From positions 5,784 through 29,110 of the forward strand of contig VHZZ01005229.1 of the NCBI GenBank assembly GCA_009801015.1: a stretch of DNA of 23,327 nucleotides, in the 5' to 3' direction. Below the pieces are notes generated by a model. That model made no database searches, was not told the origin of the DNA, and saw nothing but the letters and a program-made list of their open reading frames with translations. Source of the DNA: Silene noctiflora. Taxonomy: Eukaryota > Streptophyta > Magnoliopsida > Caryophyllales > Caryophyllaceae. Below are positions 8,768 through 18,665 of this stretch, piece after piece (the first letter of the stretch is position 1; each line of letters opens with the position of its first letter). The position numbers were made by a program, and so were the translations under genes.

Positions 8768-10045
8768 TTTAACACCCCCATCTACCAAAGTGCCTTACCA
8801 AGGCCTACCTTAGTAAATGGAGATGTTACCATCTCGGTTGCCTGAGGTAGTTTGCATTAAATAGACCATAAAGAAACATTTTTATAAAGCAGTACGGTTT
8901 AGTTGATTACAACAAAACTATCAAATTCTAACGGTAGAACCAAAAATACAATTCCATGATAAATGTTATCTAAAAACATAGTGACAACGGATGCTAGCTA
9001 TACTCGGTGGTTCTCCCATCCATCCCGTACGAGCTCAAGCAACAAACCTGCTCAAATTCCCCAATGGATCACCGCAGGTTCAAACACAAAGAAAGGGTCA
9101 GTCAACTACTCAACAACATAAGCTACGAAGCAAACAACAACCATAACCATCCACATTAGCCAATCTCATCCATCACGTAAACCGTCTGAACCGCAGCCAG
9201 ACATGCTAGGTTACCCATCGCAATAGATACCCACACCGCTAGTGGTATATCGCAGCCTTACCACCGTAGCCCCACTCATCGCAATAAGCAAACCCAGATC
9301 ATTACTGTGCACATCCCTGTTGTGAAGGGAACCATAAGGGGCGAACATGGGGTGAAGACCATCTCCAGATGATGGCTTTACAAACAATACAAACATCGAC
9401 AACAAACCGTACTCCACAAACCACATCATAATAATACACATTTTCTTTAACATAAATCAACGCATAGATGACTGAGTAGGTAAACCCTACCTTATTCGAA
9501 ATTCCTCAACAACGCAACACACGAAGCTAAAACCGCTCATCTACGAAACCGTCACCTAACAAAGATAATCAACAATACTACATCACAATCCATCCACAAT
9601 TAACTAATCAAACCCCCAATCTAACATAACCTAGGATTTTAATCAACATAACAGTTACAAGATAGTGGAAGCAAACTTATAATTTAACCGACACACGAAC
9701 ATGGAAAACCGACGACCAAAGAGTAGATCTTGCTTACTACGTGATTAGAATGATTAGGGAGAAATTTGAGAATGCTTTAGGTTTAAAAAACTGAATAAGA
9801 AGTGAATATCGACTTATAAATACTCCCTTATCATTTTAATAAAAACACGGAAAAACGACTTGTTAGACCGGGCACTCGGCCGAGTACCAGACATACTTGA
9901 CTGAGTACGTCCTACTTGGCCGATTTTCTCACATACTCGGTCGAGTGCTCACAGGAAGTAGCCTTCCACAAAACACTCGATGACTTACTCCGTCGAGTTC
10001 AACCTACTCGACCGAGCTCCTCTACTCGGAATCTGAGGTATTACA
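8768..10045 (-). repeat. LTR-B, 5' LTR of the minus-strand Tekay-like element
   Basis: On the minus strand it starts TGTAATACCTC at 10045 and ends GGGGGTGTTAAA at about 8768, followed by the Met-type PBS; length is about 1.28 kb, equal to LTR-A. It shares with LTR-A and LTR-C the terminal block CAACCGAGATGGTAAC (- strand) and the central GTGCACA block. The minus-strand frame at 9453-9211 overlaps the central conserved block but has no recognisable domain; I treat it as LTR sequence rather than a gene. Confidence 0.88.
9873..10025. repeat. Quasi-palindrome cluster at the start of LTR-B
   Basis: About seven copies of ACTCGGCCGAGT-like 12-mers (for example ACTCGGCCGAGT near 9874, ACTCGGTCGAGT near 9936, ACTCGACCGAGC near 10006), some decayed. 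They occupy the position equivalent to the 1407-1479 cluster in LTR-A. Confidence 0.85.
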
Positions 10046-10479
10046 TCCACGGTCATCTTCATTAGCAACCCATAAATATGGGCCTAATAGTTCATTATTG
10101 TTATTAAACCAGAACCTTGGAGCATCATTGTTATAAAAAGCTCTCTCTACTTTGCGAGCTTGACGAAAGCATTCCTACTCCTCACCCTGCCAAACTCGGT
10201 AAGTTTGATACCCTTGAACGACCTATCACTCGAAAGAGCCGAATGGATAGCTTGAACAAAATCCAATTTGGCAAACCGAATAACTCCTATTAACTAGTTA
10301 AGGTTATACGAGAGTATTCTCTTCCCATTCCCGTCCTCTGTGTATGGGAGATTTTGAATGATGCACATCAAAGGTTTCACATAAAAAAATCTAGACTAGG
10401 GTACGACACATTTAATAGGTTCCCACTATTATTCATCAGATTCGAATAACGGTCCTTCATTAAATGAATAAGACGACAT
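10046..10479 (-). pseudogene. XS-domain-like pseudogene, copy 3 (truncated by LTR-B)
   Basis: The minus strand starts ATG-TCG-TCT at 10479, matching the MSS/MSL starts of the copies at 11004 and 20834. It then reads in order YVKPLMCIIQNLPYTEDG, a stop, FAKLDFVQAIHSALSSDR, and in a shifted frame ECFRQARKVERAFYNNDAP and GPYLWVANEDD. The last two match FRQARKLAARY and GPYLWIVVVED of the 20834 copy. At least four stops and one frameshift are present, and the C-terminus is cut off at 10045 by the Tekay-like LTR. A TATA-like TATAAAAAT lies on the minus strand near 10583. The XS domain is known from plant SGS3 and FDM/IDN2 proteins, which bind double-stranded RNA in siRNA pathways. The relationship is my reading of motifs and is clearer in the other two copies. 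Confidence 0.6.
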
Positions 10480-10897
10480 AATAATGAATATATGGTTTGA
10501 ATATATAATTTGATATATTAAAAGAAGAGTTTAGATTGTTGCGAATATTAGAAGTTTAAATAGGGTTCTGATTTTTATAGGAGTTTAGAGTTGTATTGGA
10601 AACGGTTTAATTAAATAAAATAGGAATAAGAAATCTACAGTTTATTGAAAACGTTTTGAATTAATAAAATATGAATAGTTTCAATGCATAGGAATTTTAC
10701 ATAATTTAATATTTAATAATGACAACGGTTCAGATAAAACCGTTTTCATAAGTCTAAGTATGACAGGTTCAAATAAAACTGTTGTCATAAGTCTAGATAT
10801 GGCAACAGTTTTATTTGAATCGTTGTCAATATTTGGTGGACAAATTTATTGTTCTGACTGACCATTACTATCACATGCATGCATATACATATTTTCC
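10480..10897. promoter_or_regulatory. Divergent intergenic region with ACAACGGTT inverted repeats
   Basis: Between the two head-to-head XS-like copies. Near 10588-10690 two similar AT-rich units contain AAACGGTTTAATTAAATAAA and AAACGTTTTGAATTAATAAA. From 10713 to 10838 several repeats occur: GACAACGGTTCAGATAAAAC, then AAATAAAACTGTTGTC, then GCAACAGTTTTATTTGAATC followed by GTTGTC. Facing ACAACGGTT/AACCGTTGT half-units of this kind are typical of subterminal regions of plant CACTA elements. Equivalent repeats precede the 20834 copy. Confidence 0.6.
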
Positions 10898-10905
10898 TAT
10901 AAATA
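10898..10905 (+). promoter_or_regulatory. TATA box of XS-like copy 1
   Basis: TATAAATA about 100 bp upstream of the ATG at 11004. The 20834 copy has CTATAAATAG at the same relative position, and both lie downstream of ACAACGGTT repeats and a CATGCATGC-like block. Confidence 0.55.
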
Positions 10906-11003
10906 TGTTCCAATTCACAGTTTAACCACAAACACCAATATTAATTCATAGTTTAATTAATTATTACCTATTATTTAATTAAAAATTTTATACTACGATC
11001 ATC

Positions 11004-11532
11004 ATGTCATCGTCTTCTACACCCGCCGAATCACAATAAAACACCTGTTATGTCCATCCTATTACGTATATTATACACCACCTTCCAATCAAATTTGATG
11101 ACGATGGTAAGGGTTATTAGAAAAGTTTAACGTGGATGAGAGATATGCTTCGTCAAGGTAGTTATACGAAAGTTAAAAAGGTCCACCCAGCTTGGACTAA
11201 AGATCGTGGTTTTCTTGGGTACGCAAAGATCGAATTTGAAGATTTTGGAAAGAAGCTCGAGTCTTTTCATCAAGCGAGAAAACTCAAGGCAATATACGAG
11301 GATCATGATGCTGGAAAACACAAATTATTATACGGACGATGGGTTACAAGCGCAATATTTATGGATTGAGACCGATCGTGATATTGATCTATTAAGAACA
11401 TATCGGCATGATATTAACACCGTGCCTCGTTCATGGGAGGCGGAAGAAGTGCCTCCTAATAATCCCCATATTGAACTTCCGATATTTAACTCAATCGCGG
11501 TGGAATTAAACGATGATTATAATTATGATTAA
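11004..11532 (+). pseudogene. XS-domain-like pseudogene, copy 1
   Basis: Start ATG 11004 (MSSSSTPAESQ, then a stop). The strand continues YVHPITYIIHHLPIKFDDDG, a stop, WMRDMLRQGSYTKVKKVHPA, GFLGYAKIEFEDFG and FHQARKLKAIYEDHD. After a one-base insertion near 11325 it reads YYTDDG, QYLWIETDRDIDLL and SWEAEEVP to TAA. The order resembles XS domains of SGS3/FDM proteins, which run V.P...I.NLP, then (R)D.L...GF..VKVHPLW, then G..G.A.VEF. Here I see KVHPAW, then GFLGYAKIEF. In known families XS binds dsRNA with 5' overhangs in RNA silencing. No coiled coil or zf-XS region is visible around it; about 175 codons make up essentially only this domain. Two stops and one frameshift make it a pseudogene. 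Family assignment is by eye. Confidence 0.68.
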
Positions 11533-11797
11533 TTAATTATTATTAATTAGCATATAGACCTGTCCCGTGAAGTATTGAATTATTGAAACTGTTTTTTCTT
11601 GTAATATTGTTATGTATTTTTCTTTCTATAAGTAAGGAAGATTAGTTTTTAAATATTATTTCAGTCATCTAAATAATTATATAAATCAAAAATTAAATCC
11701 GACATAATTAATAGGGATATTGGAAACTGCAAAAATTAAATACGAATATAAATAGTTTCATTGTTAGAAATTTGATGTTCCATAACCAACTAACTTG
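11533..11797. other. AT-rich spacer, 3' flank of XS-like copy 1
   Basis: No gene seen. AT-rich sequence that includes GAATATAAATAGTTTCATTG near 11742, resembling GAATAGTTTCAATG near 10672 upstream of copy 1. This suggests that the 10.5-kb and 11.8-kb promoters share ancestry. Confidence 0.5.
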
Positions 11798-11805
11798 TAT
11801 AAATA
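11798..11805 (+). promoter_or_regulatory. TATA box of the interrupted small gene
   Basis: TATAAATA lies 66 bp upstream of the ATG at 11864, normal plant spacing with a CA/TC-rich leader between. Confidence 0.6.
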
Positions 11806-11863
11806 AATGTTAAAGCATCCTTTAATGAACATCATCCTCATCACTCAAAATTCAAAAAACACG

Positions 11864-11944
11864 ATGGCATTTAGCCCAGCTTTAATCAACAACGGAGACT
11901 GGATTAAACAAACGATGGCAAATGAGGAGGACATTCTAGCCGGG
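11864..11944 (+). pseudogene. Unknown small gene, 5' part, interrupted by the Athila-like element
   Basis: ATG 11864 opens a clean 27-codon frame starting MAFSPALINNGDWIKQ. At 11940-11944 it reaches CCGGG, the target-site duplication of the retrotransposon that starts at 11945. The same CCGGG recurs at 19466-19470, and the codon frame resumes exactly at 19471 (CTT CCT GCT...). The two parts are therefore one former coding sequence. I do not recognise the protein. It sits in the middle of the XS-like cluster and has its own TATA box. Confidence 0.7.
11940..11944. repeat. Target-site duplication (left) CCGGG
   Basis: CCGGG immediately left of the TG of the 5' LTR; the matching copy is at 19466-19470 after the terminal CA of the 3' LTR. 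Five bp is the usual duplication for Ty3/gypsy integrase. Confidence 0.88.
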
Positions 11945-13732
11945 TGATGTGACTCGTATTTACACACATTTAGTCCCCTAAATAGCCTCGTTCCATATGC
12001 TTTTACTTGATTATTAGGGTCGTTTCTTGTCTTTAGCTTCGTATTTGCAATTCTATGAGGTTTTGATGCCTTTGGTCGGAGAAGAGCGCTATAACCTTGC
12101 TTAATTGGAGCATTTCAGAGCTAAATTGACCCCACCTAATGACCGAGCATGAATAGAAGTCAAGAAACAAGGACCCCTAGGTAAATAAAACAAGACTTAG
12201 GATAATTTGGATGCAAACTCCCCTCGAGTTATTGTTCAACATTGACGACAAAGGAGAGACTACAAGAGAAAATCGCGTGGACCCAAACCAATAAGTCTTG
12301 GATGGTTCTGAAACTATGATAGATGGAACGACGTCGAAAAATTAAGTGTTCTACGCATTTGAATCACTCTAATAGGAGTCCGGATGAGGAAATGAAGTCT
12401 GTTTTACAATCCGAACTCAAATAGACATGCTGAGCGCCAGCTCGCTCGAGCCCTATTCAGCTCGCCCGAGCTCAGCACCAGCTTGCTCGAGCTCCTACTA
12501 GCTCTCACGAGTTGGGAGTTAGGATTAATTCTTCACAGCTTAGCTCCCATCAGCTCGCACGAGCGCCCCTTAGCTCGAGCGAGCTCAGCAGCAAGACCTC
12601 TTTCACCCCAAGGCAAGGAGCCCCACGAGTTGCTCTAGCTCCAGCAAGTCATTGGATTTCCTCAAGGGGTCTAATTGTCAATTAAGCCCTTAGTCAACCC
12701 TAATCTTATAGCTACTATATATACCCTACTTAGTAATAATTGGAGATTGTGCCTCCTTAGATTAGGTTAAGCCCTTAGATTATAATTATATCTTAGATTA
12801 GGAGTAGATTAGTCTTTAATTTTTCTACAAAGCACCTTAATCTTTCAAGAATTGTTCTTTACACTTTCAATGGTGTACATTTGGATCTCTTGTGTATGTA
12901 TTTGAAGACTAAGTGACAAGTTTTCATCATTATTCAAGGATTCTCATTTATTTATATTTATATCTACTTTCCAATTTGGTACGTCTCTTATCTTTCATTA
13001 ATCCTTTTTTATTTACTTTACTTGTTCATCATGTTTAATCTTGTTATAATGGATGACAACATTATTGGCATGCTAATCATGATATGTAATGAGTAGTTTT
13101 TTTGCTAGGGTTAGTGGGTAATTAGGGGAGTAACCATGGCTTTAGATCTTTGCTTAATGAGTTCATATGAATGATTGAATGTTGTGTTTTCAATTTATGC
13201 ACATGTTATGTTTGAAGAAATACCTGATTGACAACCGACCATGATTCTTTATCCTTTCAACAAGACTTGTAAGACATAAATCAACTCAAGGATTCTTAGA
13301 CCATGCATATAGTTGAATAGGGAGAACCAAGTCGTTGTAGGTATCGTAAGCTATGAATCAACTCGACTCCGAGCCCTAAGTCTCTCTAGGGACTGTAAAA
13401 TATAAACAAACTCGATCCTAAAGCAACCATGATTGTTTGTTTGACTCATTATTATGATTATACCATGTTTCCCCTATGAACCCATGACACCCGAGTGTTT
13501 GTTAATCATTTGTTTACGTTTCTACTTTATTACTTCTTGTTTGTTTAATTCTTGATATTTATTTGTCTTGCTCTAGTTTAGACCAAACCCAATCCTAATA
13601 GTGACACCCGTTGCACTACTACATCTTGATTGAATGATTGGAATACCCCCGTCCTTTGGCTTCGACCTCTACTTACTTGCTATGCTAGTTTGTTTAGATA
13701 TAAATATTGTTTGATAGCTTTGACGACAATCA
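11945..13732 (+). repeat. 5' LTR of the non-autonomous Athila-like element
   Basis: About 1.79 kb, starts TGATGTGACTCG, ends GACGACAATCA a few bases before the PBS. It aligns along its length with 17357-19465 once the 351-bp Cassandra insertion is removed. The TATATATACCCTAC block near 12716 is a plausible core promoter (TATA) for element transcription. Just before the end it carries TTCGACCTCTACTTACTTGC, shared in form with the Athila-like LTR tail at 2569-2908. Confidence 0.9.
12440..12584. repeat. GCTCG-N2-CGAGC quasi-palindrome cluster in the 5' LTR
   Basis: Six copies start at 12440 (GCTCGCTCGAGC), 12460 (GCTCGCCCGAGC), 12481 (GCTTGCTCGAGC), 12501 (GCTCTCACGAGT), 12553 (GCTCGCACGAGC) and 12573 (GCTCGAGCGAGC). 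Spacing is about 20 bp within two groups. The 3' LTR keeps the cluster at about 17831-17957 with more decay. The core CTCG-N2-CGAG equals that of the Tekay-like clusters, though the flanking bases are G/C here and A/T there. Confidence 0.85.
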
Positions 13733-13739
13733 ATTAAAA

Positions 13740-13757
13740 TGGCGTCGTTGTCGGGGA
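13740..13757 (+). other. Primer binding site, tRNA-Asp type
   Basis: TGGCGTCGTTGTCGGGGA, differing at one position from the PBS at 2910-2927 and at two from the usual TGGCGCCGTTGCCGGGGA of Athila/Tat elements. Confidence 0.88.
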
Positions 13758-13884
13758 CGGTGTTGTGTATTTGAATTGTTCTTATGTCTATTTTTTGTTG
13801 TGCTTCTTCTCGAGGGACCTTGGTTCCTTGAGAATTTTGTTTCTTGTGTTTACTTTGTTTCTAATGTTAAAAATTTCTTCATTT

Positions 13885-14260
13885 GTGCTTTACCAAGATG
13901 AGAATGAACCATTTAACATGTACCTTGATAGATTTAATGATTATATGTCTCATGCTTGGTTTGATGATTTTATTCTATCTAATTGGGAAGCCCAATGTGT
14001 GCTATGTGATGGTATAAGTCTAGGGACCTGCATATTGGCTAATCACTTGAGTGGTGATAGAATTTTCGAAATGAGTTGCGAAGACTTTGGTCATTCATAG
14101 ACTTTATGGCAAGCCAATGTGCGAGACCTTCCCGTATTGAGTTTCATAAAAGGGTCAAAGATGATTTAATAGAATAGGCTGTCACCATGTTTCATCCATA
14201 TATGTATGATGATAATGAGACTTGTGAAAATGAGATGTAATCCCCCATTTACCACCACAT
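13885..14260 (+). pseudogene. gag-like remnant of the non-autonomous element
   Basis: The open part runs to a stop at 14098 and encodes ENEPFNMYLDRFNDYMSHAW, followed by SNWEAQCVLCDGIS and then FEMSCEDF. The pattern is a Phe/Leu-rich 'YLDRF..Y' helix, then 'W......YDGI', then a '...EDFW.FIDFMA' tail that appears after a frame change. It resembles the capsid segment of Athila/Tat Gag (ESLYEAWERF...W....FYNGL). Upstream, 13760-13884 encodes a hydrophobic stretch with no match. Stops and a frameshift near 14085 break it. I give the Gag assignment moderate weight only. Confidence 0.5.
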
Positions 14261-14299
14261 ACTCTTAACTCATTTCCCAAGAAAAAAATTTGCTCCTCC

Positions 14300-14930
14300 A
14301 CGGGAGGAAGGTGTTATAGATGATGATAGTGATGACGATGATGAGTATATGATAGATTATGAATCAACTAATGCATTCATGTTGTCTAATCATTCATCTG
14401 TTGACCTGGGTGGGCCTAACTATGATGAGGAGGACCTTGTGCCTTACTCTTGCCCCATTAAACCCATGGAGGATGTGCTCGATTTGTGTGTAGTTGCAGC
14501 AACAATTGGGAAGAAAAGACCAATGCCAACAAAGTGAAAGATGATGTGGTCAACAATATCTTCAATGAAGAAAGTTTGGAAAGTCCTTCATCAACATTAA
14601 ATCCACTAAGCCCTTACATTTGGGATTAACCCTTCACCCCTATAGACTCCACTTAAATGGGAAATGAATCTAATTGTTAGGAAAAAAGGGGTAAGGCACT
14701 CTCTTCAAGTGACCAAAAGCATCAATCACTATTTCATGAGAAAATTCATTAATGGCAAGGTGCACCGCAAAGTTTTATGCAATGATAGTCAAGTTCATGC
14801 ATATGCATCTTCTTTTATGACAACTCTTTGGGTTTACATTAGCCTATTTGTATCAATTGCCCAAGCGTTCGACCAAATTTTGAGGGCTTTGAATGCCTAT
14901 GATTCCTTCATTCTAAAATAAGCTTAATAG
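14300..14930 (+). pseudogene. Unrecognised acidic and C-terminal reading frames of the element
   Basis: From about 14310 the strand encodes a run of Asp/Glu (DDDSDDDDEYMIDYES), then a short frame ending at 14535. A second frame (14664-14921) encodes the segments RHSLQVTKSINHYFMRKFIN and AFDQILRALNAYDSFI. No zinc knuckle, protease or RT motif is present. These are probably the remains of the element's only protein, downstream of the gag-like part, but I do not recognise a domain. Confidence 0.4.
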
Positions 14931-17340
14931 AAGATGAGTTTGGTGGCATCCTCCCTCAAACCACCATTTGTAAGATATTCTATCCCTTGTTTTTAATTAT
15001 TGCATGCATCTAGTATTTTTGTCTTAACTCCCCCTTCTACGGTTAAGGATGAACCTCAATTGTGAGTGTGTGCCTTCTTCGGTTTGGGAAGGTTAAAGAT
15101 TTTTCTTACCATCATTACCATCTAGTACTTGCAACCAAACCCTCTCTCTTTTTGCATTAGAAACAATGTTTTGTTCGGTTGGGGGAGGTTTGATTACAAG
15201 TATTAGGAGTTAATTCAAATTAGCTCTCTTCTAAATCGATTATCATGCATCATAATGGTATAAGTAGATCATATAGTTTAGTTCATCTCATTTAGCATAG
15301 AATAAATAGCTCATGTAGTTAGCTGCATTTAGATAATACATTTTGCATTCATGCATGGTCACTCATGGCCGAACCTTCTTCTTTTTACACTAGCAATAGT
15401 GTTTGGTTTGATTTGGGGAGGCTTGATCATAAGCAACCCGAGTCAACTGAAATTGGCTCTCCGAACAATGGAAAACATGCATCACTTTAACCTAGAGTAG
15501 TTTCATCACTTGTAATATATGACATATAGTTTCATTTACTTAGAGTATGCATTCGTTTCATATCATGCATAGCATCTTGCATTTGTACTTTAATTTCCTT
15601 TATTTAAAAACTCAAAAATATGTTCTTACTTTTCAAATTTTCAATAATTTTGAAAATACAAAAAATATGTCTTTCATTTTCTTTTCGTAGTCCTACCTTG
15701 AGGACAATGTCCAAAATAAGTGTGGGGATGGAAATTTACATTTTAAAACTTATAAAAATTAGAAAATTCTCAAAAATATGTCTTTAATTTTATTAAAACA
15801 AAACTCCCTAAAATTTTGAAAATTCCAAAAACCAAAAATATGTTCTTTCATTTAGTAGTATAAAATTGTATGTACTTGTGTGTATTTTTCTCTTCTCATA
15901 TAGGTAAAACATTACACTTGAAACATTAGCAAGAGAATATGAAGACCGCTTGGTATGATCATTCTAATCTCTTTTCCCTTCCATTCCTTTTCATTGTTCA
16001 TATGAGGAGGATGAGTTATATGTTTATGAAGATGTTGTGGAATTTTGTGTTGTGTTTTTTGTGCCTATATGTTGTTAGAAGTCTGCATTTAGGATTATAT
16101 GACATACAGTCGGTAGAAGCATTTGCATTAGATTTTTTATATGTAGGTTGCATCATGGCATGAAGTTGCATTTAGGAATAAACTTTGGAAAATGCCTATT
16201 TGAGAAACTTGATAAGTGTGCATAGGCCCTTGTAGATACTCTTTCTCCTTAAGACTTTGTCTACTAGAATAGTCTTAAAACACCCTAGATAGTGTCATGC
16301 TAGTATTGTTTGACCCATACACTAAGGCCTAGTTAAGAGTACCTTGTGGTGTGATAATTTATTTCTTATCGTTTATTCCAAGGTGACCTTTGAAGCCATG
16401 CAACCGTTATTTCACTTCTACCATCATCATTTTGTCAAACAAAGGGAATGGGCACACATATAATCATCAAATTGAGTTCAAATGTCAATGAAAGCCAAAA
16501 AGTCTGCAAAAGTTGTTGAATCATTTATTTCTTAGGCTTGGGAGTGAAAATGGGGCCTCAGTACTCTTCTAGAATACCCTTATTACATATGGGGTCGCTC
16601 TCGATGTCATTTCGGTGAGGATTTGCATATTTTTGGTCACCGCCACATTTCTTAGCCAAAAGACCAAAATTCCCAAATACAAAAATGCCAAACATCAAAG
16701 AATGGCAAGAAATGTTCTTAATGTCAAATACTACAAAAATTGGGGGGAAAAATAACCCAAAAGCAAATTACCAAAGTGAAACTCATACATCTTGAATCCC
16801 TTTTATCCATTCATGGTTCTATCTTCTTTTGTTGCAGAGTAAAGAGGGGAAGACCCATCATTTTGTATAGGTAAGATGGGGAATTCTGCGATCCTCTAGT
16901 GTCTTCTAACGCCATATGGACCCATCTCTTGACGAAAGCATTTGATAATTGTGGACAAATGTAGCCTAGCTTAACACTATTTGGAAATGATTTACTTCTA
17001 TTCTTTTGGACGTAGTAATTTGTAGAACTAGTATCTATGACGGAGTGTGTAATATTTTATTGCTTCCCTTTTAGTTGAATTTCCGCCACTTAGATGTGGA
17101 AAGTGGCTATTCTTTTGTACATGCATCCTTTGCTTTGTTTATGTGCTTCATGTAGGATGCGTCGCCATTTTGGCAAGCCCTCCTTGCCTTTCAAGAAGGC
17201 ATTATAACTCATGAATGTCTTTTTGTGAGTTGAAGGGGCGGAGTGAGACCCGCTAATTGTCTCACATCGGATATGTAATTAGAATAGTTTAAACAAGGGT
17301 AATAAATTTAGTCATCTCTTTACTTAGGACGAGCAAAGGT
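14931..17340 (+). other. Non-coding 3' internal region of the element
   Basis: About 2.4 kb without a supportable gene. It contains at least two degenerate copies of a roughly 230-bp module (15120-15350 and 15350-15580), each with a G-rich tract such as GGTTGGGGGAGGTTTGATTA or GATTTGGGGAGGCTTGATCA resembling a polypurine tract. It also holds TTGAGGACAATGTCC followed by AAGTGTGGGGATGG near 15692-15730, a block common just before 3' LTRs of Athila/Tat elements. A dispersed AAAAATATGTTCTTT motif occurs four times between 15613 and 15855. The frame 15939-16163 is hydrophobic but matches nothing I know. Confidence 0.6.
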
Positions 17341-17356
17341 TCGGTTTGGGGATATT
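17341..17356 (+). other. Polypurine tract of the non-autonomous element
   Basis: GGTTTGGGGATATT directly precedes the TGATGTGACTC of the 3' LTR. Upstream, AGGACGAGCAAAGGTTCGG (about 17326-17344) is the block commonly found before the polypurine tract in Athila/Tat elements. Confidence 0.75.
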
Positions 17357-18660
17357 TGATGTGACTCATATTTACGCATCCTTGTTCCATATGCTTTTAC
17401 GTGATTATTAGGGTCGTGTCTTATCTTTAGCTTCCTATTTGCTATTCTATGGGGTTTTGGTGCCTTCGGTAGGAGAAGAGCGCTAACCTTGCTTAATTGG
17501 AGCCTTTTGGAGCTAAATATATCGCATCTAATGACTGAGCATGAAGAGGAGGCAAGACACAAGAACCCCTAGATAAATAAAATATGGCTTGGAATGATTC
17601 AGATACAAACTCCCCTCGAGTTATTGTTCAACATTGACGACAAAGGAGCGACTACAAGAGGAAATCGCTTGGACCCAAACCAATAAATTCTTGGTTGACT
17701 CTAAAACTAAGATATATGGAACGACGTCAAAAAATCAAGTGGTCTAGGCTTTTCAATCACTCCAATAGGAGTCCAGATGAGGAGATGACGTTCGTTTTAC
17801 AATCTGAGCTCAAATAGACAAGCCGAATGTCAGCTCGCCCGAGCTCAGCACTGGCTTGCTTGAGCTCCTACTAGATCACACGAGTTGGAAGTCAGGATTG
17901 ATTCTTCACAGTTCAGCTCCCATCAACTCGCACGAGCTCCCCTCAGCTCGAGTGAGCTCAGCAGTAGGACCTCTTCCACGCCAAGGCAAGGAGCCCCACG
18001 AGTTGCTCTAGCTAAAGTAAGTCTTTTGATTTCCTCAAGGGTTCTAATAGTCATTTAAGCCCTTAGTCAACCCCAATCTTGTAGCTACTATATATACCCT
18101 ACTTTGTAATAATTGGAGATTATGCCTCCTTAGATTAGGTTAAGCCCTTAGATTAGAATGCTACCTTAGAATAGGAGTAGATTAGTCTTTAGTCTTTCCA
18201 CAAAGCACCTTTGTCTTTCAACAATTGCTTTTTACACTTTGAATAGTTTATATTTGGACTCTTGGGTATGTATTTGAAGACAAAGTGACAAGTTGTCATC
18301 TTTATTCAAGGATTCTCATTTATTTATGTTCATTTCTACTTTCCAAGTTGATACATCTCTTATCTTTCATTAATCCTTTTTTATTTACTTTACTTGTTCA
18401 TCATGTTTAATCTTGTTATAATGGATGACAACATTACTGGCATGCTAATCATGATGTGTAGTGAGTAGTTTTGTTGCTAGGGTTAGTGGAGGATTAGGGG
18501 AGTAACCATGGGTTTAGATCTTTGCTTAATGAGTTCATATGAATGATTGAATGTTGCGTTTTCAACTTATGCACATGTTATGTTTGATGAAATGCTTGAT
18601 TGACAACCTAACATGATTCTTTATCCTTTGAATAAGACTTGTAAGATATAAATCAATTCA

Positions 18661-18665
18661 AGGAT
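18661..18665. repeat. Target-site duplication AGGAT of the Cassandra-type LTR (left)
   Basis: AGGAT at 18661-18665 and again at 19017-19021 flank the insertion. The uninterrupted 5' LTR has a single AGGAT at the same place, followed by TCTTAGACCATGC, equivalent to TGTTAGACCATGC on the right. Confidence 0.9.

Larger units (their letters stand above)
5035..10045 (-). mobile_element. 5' part of a Tekay/Del-like Ty3/gypsy element, 3'-truncated
   Basis: Read on the minus strand the order is LTR-B (10045-8768), Met-type PBS, leader with quasi-palindrome array, gag, protease, RT and RNase H, which is the canonical Ty3/gypsy order. The element ends at about 5035 inside RNase H, where it meets Athila-like sequence in opposite orientation; integrase, chromodomain and the 3' LTR are missing. 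The 5' edge of LTR-B cuts into an XS-like pseudogene (10046-10479). With the 3' partner gone, its target-site duplication cannot be verified. LTR-A lies in opposite orientation about 2.5 kb away, so the two Tekay-like parts are either separate insertions or halves of a rearranged one. Confidence 0.88.

Noticed and set aside
9211..9453. Minus-strand 80-codon frame in LTR-B with a counterpart in LTR-A (1981-2187)
   Set aside because: Similarity follows from LTR homology; changes occur at all codon positions and LTR-C closes the frame early, so no evidence for a peptide.
15939..16163. Hydrophobic 74-codon frame
   Set aside because: In the non-coding 3' interior of the Athila-like element, low-complexity Phe/Leu/Met composition, no family match.
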